From contig NW_024067981.1 of NCBI RefSeq assembly GCF_009389715.1, forward strand, positions 1 through 64,000: 64,000 bases of DNA, given 5' to 3'. Numbering within the stretch: position 1 is the first letter of the stretch; every line of letters begins with the position of its first letter. This DNA is from Phoenix dactylifera (taxonomy: Eukaryota > Streptophyta > Magnoliopsida > Arecales > Arecaceae). Both the position numbers and the translations under genes were made by a program. The notes under the pieces were generated by a model. The model was not told where the DNA came from and did no database searches. It worked only from the letters and a program-made list of their open reading frames with translations. Positions 44,953 through 56,720 of this stretch are shown here, one piece after another.

Positions 44953-45460
44953 GGCAGATAAAGGAAGAGGGAAGGTAGAGGGAACGATGACTTGGAGCTA
45001 AGTATAGATGGATGACACATGGTGTAATTGGAAGATTGCCTCCGCATTATTGCTTCCCATCGCTGCATGAAATGTACGTAATATCCAGATTGCTAGTGAC
45101 ATGCAGTGTAACGTGTGTTACATGTGTGAGGTACGGCTTGTGGATAAGGTTGAACGAAGGATGGTTGGAGGCTCTCCCTTGTTAATCTTATCCACTACTA
45201 GATGGAGCTAATAGCATATTTGAGAAGGAATCCATGTCGGTCGATGAGTTTCTGCCATAAAAGGGTTCACTACAACAAAATCTTGTTTTAACGACTCTTT
45301 TTTGCCGACGCTTTATTCAAGCGTCGGCGATTTTCCGACTCGCGCCCAGATCTGTCGTAGGATGTGGCCTAAGACGACGCTTATACGCGTCGGCATAAGT
45401 ACAATTGGCATCAAAACCTAGCGGCCGTTCCCCTCCTCCTCATTCTGCATCCCGATCAAG

Positions 45461-45730
45461 GCTAGCCCCTCCTCCCTCCTCTCCGACGACGAGCGGCCGA
45501 CCCTTGTCGTCTCCGGCGCCGAGCGACGTCCGACGGCAAGCTCCTCTCCTCCTCCCTCCTCTCCGACGACGAGCGGCCAATCCTTGTCCACTCCGGTGTC
45601 GAGCGACGTCCGACGGCGAGCTCCTCTCCTCCTCCCTCCTCTCCGACGACGAGCAGCCGATCCTTGTCCAATCCGGCGCCGAGCGACGTCCGACGGCAAG
45701 CTCCTCTCCTCCTCCCTCCTCTCCGGCATT
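45461..45730 (+). repeat. 80-bp tandem repeat in CACTA leader
   Basis: Three and a partial fourth copy of a GC-rich 80-bp unit. 'ctccgacgacgagc' starts at 45481, 45561 and 45641. The array is open in several frames on both strands because stops are rare in this composition. I do not read it as coding. Confidence 0.9.
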
Positions 45731-45749
45731 TAATAGCAGGTGAGTTTTT

Positions 45750-47353
45750 TCCCCAACCCTCTCCGGCATTTCAAATTTTAGAATTAACCAAATATTAGTA
45801 GCTCGTGGATTGGTCCATAGAAACAATGCCTATATGAAGTCCTTATTTATATGCATGATGTATTGTCTGTTACTTCTGATCTTATTTGTGGTGATTCGTG
45901 GTGCTTATTTCCCTAGAGACAAAATCCCTGTTCTACTAGAGATAATATCGGGATAAACAAGTAGGACAGCCCTAAAATGATAACCGGGAATAAAGAAATG
46001 TCCATCATAAAGAAATGTGCTAAATGAACAAGAAAAAGGGAAAAAAGAAAAGAGAAGTGCTTCAATTTATTACCAAGTTGTTATGTGGTGAATTCAAAGT
46101 TGCAGAATTGTATACCAGGGCACTTGACCTTTTTTAGTCATGCTGATAAAAATTTCAATGCCATATTCCCCCATGTCTGAACATTGTCTTGTATCTCATG
46201 TGTGAGTTCAGCAAGTATTTCCCTACGTTCAAACAATTGTACACATCGAATGGAAGTGTCCGACCCAAGAGAATCCATTCAAGAACTTGGTTTCTTGGAA
46301 TGACATGCCTGTTGGTACAAGGGGGGGGGGGGGGGGATCACTAGAGATCCTCAGCATGATGTGAAAGGAAAGGAAAGCAACACAAAGCCATGAAGTATTA
46401 ATAAGACATTTAAGGGGTTGACAGTCAGATGGTTGATGCAGGATATGCACCCAAAGAAGTTAATTTGCATTATGAATAAAAGAAGAGCTAATCAGTAGCA
46501 TATATTAAGTTTCTGAATAGAACAGGATCTACCTCATTAAATTTGAGAATGTGACAGAGAGCAGATGAAACAGTTTATTCTGCAAGATACATCAATTATC
46601 AGGGATCCTCAATGCGGTCGCTACTATATGGTGCAAAAAGTATGATCTTTCAGTTGCACCTCCATGCAAGGTGAACTGCCTTTTGGTCTCACTTACTGAG
46701 GTAAAAATGATTGAATTCTGCATTTTAAGCCAGGAGAAACTCCAGCATTTAACATGTGGCATAATCATCTTGAGGTAATAACAGAGAATGACTGTCTTTC
46801 TCTGTACAGGTTGATATGGCCTTTCCCCCTTATATAAATTTTACAAGGCTTTACAAATTATTGTCCTATCTGCAGGTGAACCACCAAAAATCCGAATCAG
46901 GATTTCTTATTGCAATATATGATTCAGCTTTTATAAATGGGCAGTTGTTGAATGGTTCTACAGACTAGGTCCTCAGCTTCAGGCTTGGATTATTCTATGG
47001 CTGATGCTCTGCACGGTCTGAGGACCATTGGTTCAGCAAAATACAATGTGGATCTAGAGTGCTAGCAAGGATTTACGTTCTGTTTCAGTTTTCTATACTA
47101 CAATGCTGTTTGTCATGAGAGCTTTTATTCTTTAGCTCACGGCATAAGATTCTTATTCAATAATAATTGCATGCAGTACGTAACCAGTTGCGATTTCAGG
47201 GCAGGTGATGTGGTTAGTCTCTTAATCTGGCAATTCCAAGTATTATTTTCAGATTGTAATCATGAGCCTAGTTGATTCAGGATGCTTAATGGTTTGCTCA
47301 TGGAAACGAGCAACCTTTCTCAAGCTGAAGCAAAAACAAACCTTCCTCCTTAT
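45750..47353. other. CACTA interior, nothing recognised
   Basis: About 1.6 kb of the element with no gene I can support. It contains a run of 16 or so G residues (46321-46337). It may be captured host sequence, introns or UTR of the transposase transcript. Confidence 0.4.
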
Positions 47354-47737
47354 TTACTCATCCAATGAAAAGAGCATTCTTTGAGCATCTAACACTACAG
47401 GTGACCCATGCCTTGTCCTCTCTACAATCTGTTGGATCAATTCATCATCAACAACAACATCATCATCATCATCATCATCAGATTCATCTTCATTATCTCC
47501 ATGGCTCTCATGAGCATCATTTGCTTCCTTGCTTTGTTTACACTGCTCCTGTGTTGGCTCCTTTTCAAAAAATTCTGCACATCTTGGTAACTTCGTTGGA
47601 TTGAAATTGCAGTAATTATAAACCAATCTCTCTTTGTGCCATTTGCCGTATGCCATGTTGGCAATAGAAAGGTTCTTTGTGATTATAGGATTGCTATGAT
47701 CTCTTTGCAAGATAATTATTGACAAGGTCAATTTCAA
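47354..47737 (-). CDS. Unrecognised acidic open frame inside CACTA element
   Basis: Minus-strand open frame of up to 127 residues, antisense to the transposase gene and upstream of it. It contains AYGKWHKERLVYNYCNFNP, an acidic segment with seven consecutive Asp (from a CAT repeat), and ends MLFSLDE. I do not recognise a family. It may be a fragment of a host gene carried by the transposon or chance. No start context or splice pattern decides this. Confidence 0.25.
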   Translation of the reverse strand: MKLTLSIIILQRDHSNPIITKNLSIANMAYGKWHKERLVYNYCNFNPTKLPRCAEFFEKEPTQEQCKQSKEANDAHESHGDNEDESDDDDDDDVVVDDELIQQIVERTRHGSPVVLDAQRMLFSLDE

Positions 47738-47834
47738 TTGCTCAGCTGATCACATTGAATTAATTAGCAATTCATTTAGATTTTATTTATTATTTAACTA
47801 ATATTGCTTCTTTTTGTGCATACTAGGTAACAAC

Positions 47835-49677
47835 ATGCCGCGAAGAAAACGATTCAGAGATGTTGAGTTTCAATACACGTCCGTGGGATCTTCTTCCGAT
47901 CAGTCCCTACAGTCTCAGCAGCCCCAGCAGCCTGACGAGCCCCAGCAGCACGAGTCCCATTTTCAGCATGAGTCTCACTCTCAGCACGAGTCTCAGTTTG
48001 AGCACGTGCCACCTGCTGATTGTCCAGACATGGATGACGTGAACATCCAGGGTAATTTGATTTACATTTTATATATTAATTTTTTTTACAATCTAATTAT
48101 ATTAAATCATTTGCCTTTAATGTTTTATTTAATGGATGGATATTTTATTTTATTTTTATAGATGGACTAGGAAGAGTGAGGAGGACACGAGGACCCACTC
48201 GAGCACGGGACGTGTGGAGCCTATGCGAGGATGAGAAGATTGTGGTACATTGTAATGAATTGGGGCAGCCTATCAAGAGGGCTGCAAGCATTTTATCGAC
48301 TTTTCTATGATCGGTTGCGCGGAAGGGTCAGTTGTGTCCGCTCAATTATACGAAATGGAATGAAATGCTTCCTTCGTATAAGGTTGAGCTTCTTAAAGTT
48401 ATTGAGGTAAAGAATTGAATTTACTTACTATCACAATTTTATTTTTTGATTTAACATTATTATAATATTCTTTAATTACTTTGGTGTAGAAAAAGTTTTT
48501 GCTCCCTAAAGAGAGCCATGATTGGGTGCTGAAGTCCGTCAACCGCAAGTGGAAAGAATATAGGGCCAAGTTAAAGGCGGACTGGAAGCACGATGGTATG
48601 ACAGAAGAGGAGGTTGCCCGTGTTTGTCCTCCTGATGTAATCCCTCATCAGTGGAGGGAGCTTGTCCACTATTGGTTTTCCGAGAAAGCTCAGGTTGTGT
48701 ATATTTTTTTCAATACCTTATATTGTATTTACTAATAATTTAGATTACAAATTTATATTGTTTATTCCTTTTTTGGGAAGACATATTCCAATATTGGTAG
48801 AGCTGCACGAGCCTCTCAGACTGTTCCTCATACTTCAGGCTCGATGAGTTATGCTCGACGTAGAGCTGAATTCGTAAGTTTTTTTGAAACTTTTTGAAAC
48901 TATTTTAAACTGTTCTATCATATAGCATGTATCATGATAACTAGCTTGCCAATATATCTTTTGTTGTAGATGGATGATAATGGGAGGGAGCTTGGTAAGG
49001 TGGAGTTTTATAAGATGACTCACACCCACCGAGATGGCAGTTTTGTTCGGAAGGAGTCAAGAGATATAGTCATATGTATTCATCTTTGAATCTTCCAACG
49101 ATATTTTTATTAGTTCTATTATTGGCATACATTAATATGACTTTTTCTTTTGAGAGATATAGGACAGGGCAACAACTCTTATTTCAGAGCGCGTCGGGGA
49201 GTCATCATCATCCGACGCGACCAGTCATGTCGAAGCTCAAGTGCTCGCTGAATTATTGGGCCCAGAGCGTTATGGTAGAGTGAGGGGTTATGGCGTTGGG
49301 GTTACACCCACTCAGTTGTCTGCAGTGGGCATGTATACTAGAAATGCTGGAGAAGGCAGTAGCAATGCAGAAGTTAGTAGACTTCGGGCAACAATTGAAG
49401 ATATGAAGGATCGCCATCAGGCAGAGTTGGCGGAGCTGAAGCAGAACCAACAAACTTTGCAGTCTCAGCTTGAGCATATTTCATCTATGTTACAGCGATT
49501 TCTCCCTCATCAGGTAAATAACTATATGTATTTGATGACTTTACATAATTATCACTTATTTTGCATGAGTTAATGATTTTCATATTTCTAACTTTTAAAG
49601 TTTCTCCTTTTTTTTTATAGATTCCTGATACTTCAACAGCTTGTAGAGATGATGATGGTGCTGAATCCGGTCACTGA
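47835..49677 (+). pseudogene. Transposase_24 (Ptta/En/Spm, TnpA-like) gene with one stop
   Basis: Seven exons read by eye: 47835-48051, 48162-48406, 48490-48693, 48781-48873, 48970-49068, 49163-49513, 49621-49677. All junctions keep frame and total 422 codons. The N-terminus MPRRKRFRD is followed by Gln/Ser/His-rich repeats. The conserved part has LCPLNYTKWNEMLPSYK, VLKSVNRKWKEYRAKLK, PPDVIPHQWRELVHYWFSE, ARASQTVPHTSGSMSYARRRAEF and KMTHTHRDGSFV. A coiled-coil-like segment (RATIEDMKDRHQAELAELKQN) comes near the end. These features match the plant Transposase_24 family (PF03004) carried by CACTA elements, thought to bind subterminal repeats. A TGA at 48308-48310 (codon 122) interrupts exon 2. 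The exon 5 donor (ATA then GTCATA) is poor. Confidence 0.82.
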
Positions 49678-49889
49678 TACCTTTTAGACTGTTATTTAAG
49701 GAGTTTTATATGTATCTTTCTTATATTTTTCAAAGTACAATGTAATTCTAAAACTTATTAATCATGTATGACAATATGAATGTTTTGAATGACCTGAATA
49801 TTTGTGTTGATATAAATGTAATGCAGGTTTATATTGATGTAAATGTTGACTTATGATATGCATATGTTATCTAATTTTTTTATAAAAAA

Positions 49890-50229
49890 AAATATTTCTC
49901 TCCCGACGCTTTAAAGCGTCGTTAAAACGCAGTAACTGGCACGCTTTCGCCGACTCTTATAAGCGTCGGCCAAAACACACCGCGAGGTTGTAGTTTATGC
50001 CGACGCTTTTTTACGTCGGCAATGGAGCCTACACCGACGCTTTCTTTAGCGTCGGAAAATCCCAGGTTTTACCGACGCTTTTGTTTAGCGTCGGCGAAAA
50101 CCTTTCCCACTCCGGTATGACCAACGCTTTTACGACGCTTGCTTTGGCGTTGGGTGGGTTTTCGCCGACGCTTATTAGCGTCGGGAAAGGCCATAAAAGA
50201 CGTCGGTAAAACTTATAATTCCTGTAGTG
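49890..50229 (+). repeat. 3' subterminal repeat array of CACTA element
   Basis: Ten or so GACGCTTTTA / AAGCGTCGG palindromic units up to the GTAGTG terminus. Arrays of this kind are the expected binding sites of TnpA-type proteins in En/Spm elements. Confidence 0.85.
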
Positions 50230-50469
50230 GTTGAACTTGTTAAATTCAATCACTTATAAGCTTGGGGGAAGTTTCTAACTTCTCCAATTTCCATTCAAAA
50301 AAAAAAAGGAAGATAGAGTGACTATTCTTGGACTCTTGTTCCCTTATTTGCTTTAGATCTCTTGCCCGTATTCAATCTTGTAACGCAGATTTTACCATCT
50401 TAACTAAGTTCGTTATTTGCTTATTTGTTTACTTGCAGCTTAATAGTAAGTGGATGAACAAGATCCACA

Positions 50470-51200
50470 GTATCCTCCCCAAGGTATGCTGAACCGACCG
50501 GAATCGGTCGGTTCAGCCTGTACCGAACCGGTGCCAACGGGCACCGGTATGGTACAACGTATAAAAATGGTTCCGATCCAAACTGGATCGAAATCGATTG
50601 GTTCCGTACTTGTACCGGTGCGAACCGGTACCAGTCCAAGCACATTTTCCCCGTGCGCTCCGTACTTGTACCGGTGCGAACCGGTACCAGTCCAAGCACA
50701 TTTTCCCCGCGCGTGGGCGCACGGGGAAGAGCGCCCACATGGCTGGAGCCCGCGGAGGCCTCTTAATGCCACAGAGTGGCATTGAAAGCCACTCTGTGGC
50801 ATTATACACGTCCGCGCGGACGCGGTGATTTTTTTTTGGGGAATCGCGCGCGGATGCGCGAGCGAAAAACGCGCACCCGCGCATGATTCCCTGCGCAGGA
50901 ATCGCGCCCGCTCACGGTTCCCGAGCAGGAACCACGCCCGCTCGTGGTTCCCCGCGCGGGCTGCCAGCCCGCGTAGGCCATTTAATGCCACAGAGTGCCA
51001 TTATCTATGGCATTTGATGCGTCCGCGCGCGTCCGTGGACGCGTTATTTTTATTTTTATTTTTTGATGTCCGCGCGCAGACGCGTGATTTTTTTTGTTTT
51101 TATTTTTTGATGTCCGCGTACGGTTCCGATACCGGTACGGCTTCGGTATCGGAACCGTACCGGTGCCAGTGCTCACCGGTTCGCTGATACAGTTGGTCCG
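50470..51200. repeat. GC-rich palindrome-rich repeat of unknown class
   Basis: Dense in ACCGGT/GGTACC words and inverted repeats near both ends (AACCGACCGGAATCGGTCGG at about 50491; TACCGGTACGGCTTCGGTAT at about 51131). It also holds a tandem 55-bp duplication (50604 and 50659, each with 'tgtaccggtgcgaaccggta'). A perfect hairpin with 16-bp arms lies at 50765-50780 and 50788-50803 around the loop ATTGAAA. Open frames here overlap on both strands and resemble no protein. It looks like a non-autonomous element or a small segment of one. No target duplication was found. Confidence 0.6.
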
Positions 51201-51379
51201 GCGAATCTTGGTCCTCCCTGATGTCCCTTTCTTGGGGTCGAGCGCCACCTAGAGTTTCTTCTTTTCAAGAAGACCCATGGTATATATCCTCCCTAGCATC
51301 CCCTTCCACGGGTTGCCCGACAGCCACACGGGTGATTTCCTCAGGGTTTTCTTCTTTTAAAACATATGGGGTGCAACAT

Positions 51380-52060
51380 TTCTCTAGATTTCTTTCACTA
51401 ATATCTAGCAAAGTAAGGACTAAATGTTCAGTATTAGCATTTCCAGAATAAGAACTCAGCATCACAAATGTTCGGCTATACGATGCACCCAAGATGCTAA
51501 TGAGAAGGTAACATTTGGATAACACTCGGATTGCTACTTAACTTCAAATTTGTGTCTATTTCTTTCACCAATTTCTTGCAAAATAAGGACTCAAATTTCA
51601 TCATTAGCAATTCTAGAATTAGAACTTAGCATCAAGGATAGGTATTATTGAATTATGATTTCCTTGGCTCTCAACGCTCTTTGAGGCACAATCGATGTAG
51701 CACTAAACAGATCTCATATACTCATTCCGTTTAAGCCCCAATATCCTCACAAATTTAACGGTCTCCAAATCTCATCGTAAATCCAGAAAGCTAGTCGAAG
51801 GGTATTACTTAGATTTTGGGATCCTTAGCCTTGTATGGATATCAAAAATCTTCCATTGAACAAACTATATGGCACTAAATAGATTTTATACGTAAGATTT
51901 CCTCAGTGCGGTGCTAACATGGGAGTAAATACATGCTAGCTAGAAGGTATTTTAGGTTTCTTAGCCTTATATAGATACCCAAGACCTCTCTAGCACACAA
52001 TCTATGTAAAACTGATTACATGTTAGCACGAGCTCTAGCATTCTTACATTATTAAGGGTT
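51380..52060. repeat. Diverged ~145-bp tandem repeats
   Basis: Recurring phrases: 'tctttcactaatatctagca' / 'tctttcaccaatttcttgca' (51391 and 51559), 'aagtaaggact' / 'aataaggact', and three copies of 'ttagccttat...gatac' with 'actaaatag' or 'actaaacag' (about 51700, 51830, 51970). It appears to be an old, decayed tandem array with no coding function visible. Confidence 0.55.
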
Positions 52061-52509
52061 TAAATTATATCGAATACAATCACAAACACTACGATTGTCC
52101 TCAGATAAGCCATGCTGTAACATCTCCCAGTCCATATGAACCATGAGTCAAGTTCATTTCAATGCTTTTAAAACCGGACCGGACAATGAACTGACAAGAT
52201 TACTTATTCCTAGGTTGATCGGTCCGACTGGTGACATCAGCAAAATATCATTAAGACATCATAATTATATTGTTATCTTTTAAAAAATAAAAAAATCAAA
52301 AAATAAAAAAATGTAGATCTCCCGTTCAGTTAGTAACTCTCTCTTATCAAATTTATAGCAAGATAAATTAGTGTAATATTATTTCTTCCCTAGCTGCTGC
52401 TGCCAATCCTGTGTAGGTTGAAGACCTATGCTGTTTCCGTCTCAAGACTGTGCAGGTTGAAGACACTTAAGCAAATTATATAGTATGCAAGAATCGAAAT
52501 ACCTGAAAC

Positions 52510-53269
52510 CACTACAGGAAAAGTCGGTTTTACCGACGCTTTTTTGCCGACGCTTGTAAAAAGCATCGGCAAAAGACGACGCTAATAAGCATCGGTGTAG
52601 TCTCCTGCCTAAGACGACGCTAAAAAGTGTCGTCGGAAACCAACGCACCAGGCTAAATCCCAACACTCTTCTGACCACCCCGTCGGAAGCCACCCTCACA
52701 CACCAGTCTCTCTCTCTCTACCCTCGAGCCTCATCTCTCTCATCCCTCCTCCCTCCTCTCTCCGGGTTTCCGTTTTCCGGGCCACCGCCCTCCTCTCTCT
52801 ATTTAACCAGTAGTATTACCCACATCTCTCTCGCCCATTCCTCGTCTTCTCTCTCTCTCTAACCCATCAAACGTGCCTTCTCATCATCATCGCCCCCCCT
52901 CCCTAACCCCCTCCGGATTCAAGAAGCAAAATATTAAAAGATAGAGGTGGACATTGGGGAGGAATCGAGGAAAGGAGGCTCTGAATCAAAATAATTTTTA
53001 AAATATTTTTTTTTAAAAAAAATATTTTTAATGACGCTTTAAAGTGTCGCTAAATTGATTTTTAGCGACGCTTAAAAGCGTCACTAAAACACGTCCCTAA
53101 AAACCGCCTTAGCGACGCTTTTCAGAAGCGTCGGCAATTCTTTTTTCCACTCTGACATAGCCGACCCTTTGGCGACGCTTTTAAAAGCATTAAAAGAAAA
53201 CTGACTGACGCTTATAAGCATCGGTAAAGACCTTAAAAAGCGTCGCCACATCTTATTTTTCTTGTACTG
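52510..53269 (+). mobile_element. 760-bp non-autonomous CACTA element, AAC target duplication
   Basis: Left end CACTACAGGAAAAGTCGG, right end TTTTTCTTGTACTG (one change from GTAGTG). AAC lies on both sides (52507-52509 and 53270-53272). GACGCTT palindromes at both ends and a CT-rich leader (52670-52920) match the larger elements of this window. There is no coding capacity, so this is a deletion derivative. Confidence 0.88.
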
Positions 53270-53272
53270 AAC

Positions 53273-55140
53273 TATATTAAAACCCCAGAAATCCATCCAC
53301 AAGGCAAAAATATTTGTCCAGGAAAACTTGGGATAAAGTTATTGAAACAAATCGAAGAAAGCATTTCATGGGATGATGGAGGTGTTTTACATAAGAATAC
53401 TGAAAGTGCTATCGAATATCCTCCAGAATGCCGATGCCATGCAACATCCGCCTGGTAGGACATGCACCAATCTACTCATCCCACGTCAGAGAGGGAATGG
53501 CAGGTGCTCCATTGCATTGCTTCAAGAAAATTCCTCAAATATTACCCGTAGGAAATACTAAATTATATATCCCATAAATTAAAAAAAAGCTCTGTTAACA
53601 AATGCTTCACATCAAAACAATAAAAAGAAGGGGATGACATTCAAATGCATATCATTCATACATAAGAGAAGAGGAATATTATCATCACGGTGAAATAAAT
53701 ATCTCCAAAATACTTCAAAATTAAATATTTCCCTTTTGCAACACTTCCAAATATTTTTTTTTCTAAAGTTCTACTAAATTAGAAAATAAAAAGAAATTGA
53801 TGCGGAATTCTTGCTTGGCTTTCCATGATGTACTTCACGCTTGCTGCACATCCACTACAAGACATTTCCCCCTAGAAATTGCCAACTCGAATCTTGAAAT
53901 TGGCATTTTCCCCAAAAAATTAGATCAAAACGAAGAATTTATTAGAGAAAATAAACAAGAGGAAAGATGAATTACTCTATCTTCGAGAATGATAACATCA
54001 GGCCCAAAAATGGGACCTCTTTGACCCCCGCCATGGATTTCACCCCCTCCTTCCCACCACTTGATCCGTCATCACCATCGCTGCCACCACTAACTAGCCC
54101 ATCGTCATCTACACTTAGGATTACACAAGGTTGACAGAAAAAGTTAGTCATCATACCAAGTGGAGTTGCACCGTGCACCGTCGACCGCCACCCGTAGATC
54201 ATCGTCAGCTGCAATGGCGATGAAGAGAAGACAAATGGAGAGGGACGGTCATTAGGGACCAAAAAATAGAGGGATAGTTGTAGCTTCTTAGGATTTCGAT
54301 CGGAGAAGAAAAAAAAAATTATTTATTCGCAGCAGCTTAAAAAATTTTAAATTAAAGTTTAAAAAATATAAGTCAAACCAGACTAAACCAGCCGGTCTAA
54401 TCGGTTCCTCTGATTCTCCTAGGTTTGACCAAATTTTTATCACTTTTAAAAGATTCTTTAGATCGGACTGGACCGATAATCAATTCTCTGTTAAACCAAT
54501 CAAATCGGCCTATCCGGATGGGTTTTAAAAATATTGGTTCACTTGTATCTGATCCAAAATTACTAACCAAAAAATTTTAATAAATATTTTTGATCTTGTA
54601 TAAATATTTAAAAAAAATTTCAGTCACGATAGATTTGGAAATAAATATACACCACGAGGTCCCATGTTTGCGCTTTCGTTTTTCTAAGGAATACTATCGT
54701 GACTTGAACTTATTTAATTAACTTCTCCTCTGCCAATGCACTGTCATTATTTCAGTTCACGGTGAATCAAGTCCCGCTTGTGTACCAGAAAAAAATGAAA
54801 AATGCTTACGCGTCATGTTGATTAGGTCGGGATGCGTGTAATGTCCAGTGAGACTTAAAGGATTACCATGACGTCAACTATTGCTGTCTCTTCCATGCTC
54901 ACGGACACTTCCATTAGTCCGTATGCATGCCTTAATTTTTGCGCCATTTAATTCACGATCCCTCCATGGACTTGTATTTTTGATCCATAAACTATACATT
55001 CTCCCACAACTTGCGGTCCCTAACATTTAATAAATATAAAAATACTGCCAATATCCACATAGAGACCCATGCCCAAAATAGGTCACTCAAGAGTCATTAC
55101 ATGTACAAGGTCGACACGTTACCACAGCTTTTGGCCAACC
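53273..55140. other. Intergenic DNA, no supported gene
   Basis: About 1.9 kb without a recognisable gene. A minus-strand open frame at 53972-54262 (96 residues, Ser/Gly/Asp-rich) has no family features. I found no terminal repeats. Confidence 0.45.
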
Positions 55141-55144
55141 TACC

Positions 55145-55715
55145 ACAGTATATACTTAATATACTATAATATATAAATAATATAATACAGTATGTATTTA
55201 ATATACCATGATAGATGGTTAATATAGTACAGTATACATTTAATATACCATGGTGTATAGTTAATGTATCACGATACAAAGCTAATACAATATGGTAAAT
55301 AGTTAATATAACATGGTGCACAATAATACCACAATACATAATATATTATGGTACATATATAATATAATATAGCACATACTTAATACATCGCATTATACAG
55401 TTAATATAACATAGTGCACAGTTAATATAATACCGCACACAATAAAAATAATATAGTACATGGTTAATATAATAGAGTCCGCACTTGCTATACTAAAGTA
55501 CATACTTAATATAATATAGTTCATAGTTAATATATTATGGTATACACTTAATATACAATGGTACATGGTTAACATACCAATCTTATATACTTAATATGCT
55601 ATAATTAATACACGGTCACTATAATACAATACATAGTTAATATGATATAGTACATACTTAGTATAACACAATATACAGTTAATATACCATAGTGCATAGT
55701 TAATATGACATAGAA
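55145..55715. repeat. AT-rich ~21-bp minisatellite
   Basis: About 27 degenerate units built on TTAATATAnnATGGTACATA, some shortened. The minus-strand translation shows a seven-residue period (IL-x-IYHG-like), reflecting the 21-bp spacing. Ends directly at the degenerate CACTA terminus at 55720. Confidence 0.8.
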
Positions 55716-55719
55716 CATT

Positions 55720-56181
55720 CTATGTCAAAAATTAATTTGTTCGACTTTTTTCTGCCGATGTAAGAAAGAAACGTCGGCAATTTGGTGAGCGCGCAAAAAT
55801 TTGCCAACTCTTTTTAGTAGCGTCGGCGGAGATGAGACTAAGACGACACTAGTTAGCATTGTGAAAAGAAAATTGTAAGACAATGCTTCTAAGCGTCGTC
55901 AGAGGCCAAAGAAAAGTGTCGGTGGAATCCAACTCGCTAAACATCTCACTTAATACTAATTTTTTTAAAAAAAACTATGGACCAGACGATGCTGGAAAGC
56001 ATAGTCGGACGCTAGACGATGCTTAAAAGCGTCATCGAACGCCAACCCAGGCCCAGACGACAGCTGAGGCCCATGGTATCCGACGGCACTTATAAAACAC
56101 CGCAACCCTAGAAACCCTAGCTGGAAGCTCCCCAAACCCCCTCTTCCTTCTTCTCTCCGTCTCGGCGAGAAAATCTCTAGA
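55720..56181 (+). mobile_element. Degenerate CACTA 5' terminus
   Basis: The first bases (CTATGTCAAAAATTAATTTG) are a decayed form of the CACTACAACAAAATC terminus. 'ctgccgatg...cgtcggcaa', 'ctaagacgacac', several 'gacgatgct' units and a CT-rich leader ('aaaccctagctggaagctcc') follow in the same order as at 45268 and 52510. The element is interrupted at 56182 by the next transposon. Confidence 0.65.
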
Positions 56182-56199
56182 CACTACCAGAAAACACGC

Positions 56200-56720
56200 G
56201 TATAGTGACGGAGATTTCCGTCACTATACCGTGTTTCCGGTTACTAATATGGAATTTGTGACCGGAGCTCCCGTCACTGACTTCGTTGCAAAAACACGCG
56301 TCGCTAAATTCTCCGTGACGGCGGCGATTCCCGTCACTAACCTCCGTGACAGAACCGCCGTCACTAAGCCGTTACAAATTCAAGAATTAAATATTTAAGA
56401 AATTATGTATTTCCCGTCACTATCCAGTTGCGGAGTTAGTGACGAAGGCAACTTGGTCACTGATTTTGTCACAGAATGCGGTCACAAGTTTGGTCACTAA
56501 TCTGTCACGACCTTTAGTGACAGATTTAGTCGTCACAGACATGGTCACACATTTTGTCACTACATTTGTCATTAATCCCGTCACTGACCTAGTGATAAGT
56601 TTACGGTCACTAATTGGTTACAAACGCGCTGAGCAAAATCAATTTTTATTGACCAAAATCCTGTCACTAAGTTTATGACTGCTCGTCACAATAGTTGGTA
56701 AACAATTTAGTAACCAAAAT
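56200..56720. repeat. GTCACTA subterminal repeat array
   Basis: At least 20 copies of GTCACTA, GTCACAGA or their complements (for example 'cgtcactataccg', 'tagtgacgaagg', 'ggtcactaa'). These are probable binding sites for the element's own TnpA-like protein. Confidence 0.85.

Larger units (their letters stand above)
45268..50229 (+). mobile_element. Complete CACTA transposon, 4962 bp, GTT target duplication
   Basis: Left end CACTACAACAAAATC and right end AATTCCTGTAGTG form the inverted termini. The 3-bp duplication GTT is seen at 45265-45267 and 50230-50232. Subterminal GACGCTT palindromes fill 45290-45400 and, in larger number, 49900-50215. The element encodes one plus-strand Transposase_24-type gene but no TNP2 transposase. 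Its mobility would therefore depend on another element. Confidence 0.92.

Noticed and set aside
45405..45826. Ser/Pro-rich frame with repeats near the CACTA 5' end
   Set aside because: Follows the 80-bp tandem repeat and is equally open on the other strand; more likely leader DNA.
50421..51248. Overlapping 70-180-residue frames in the GC-rich palindromic segment
   Set aside because: Mirror-image frames on both strands of a palindrome-rich repeat; no family resemblance.
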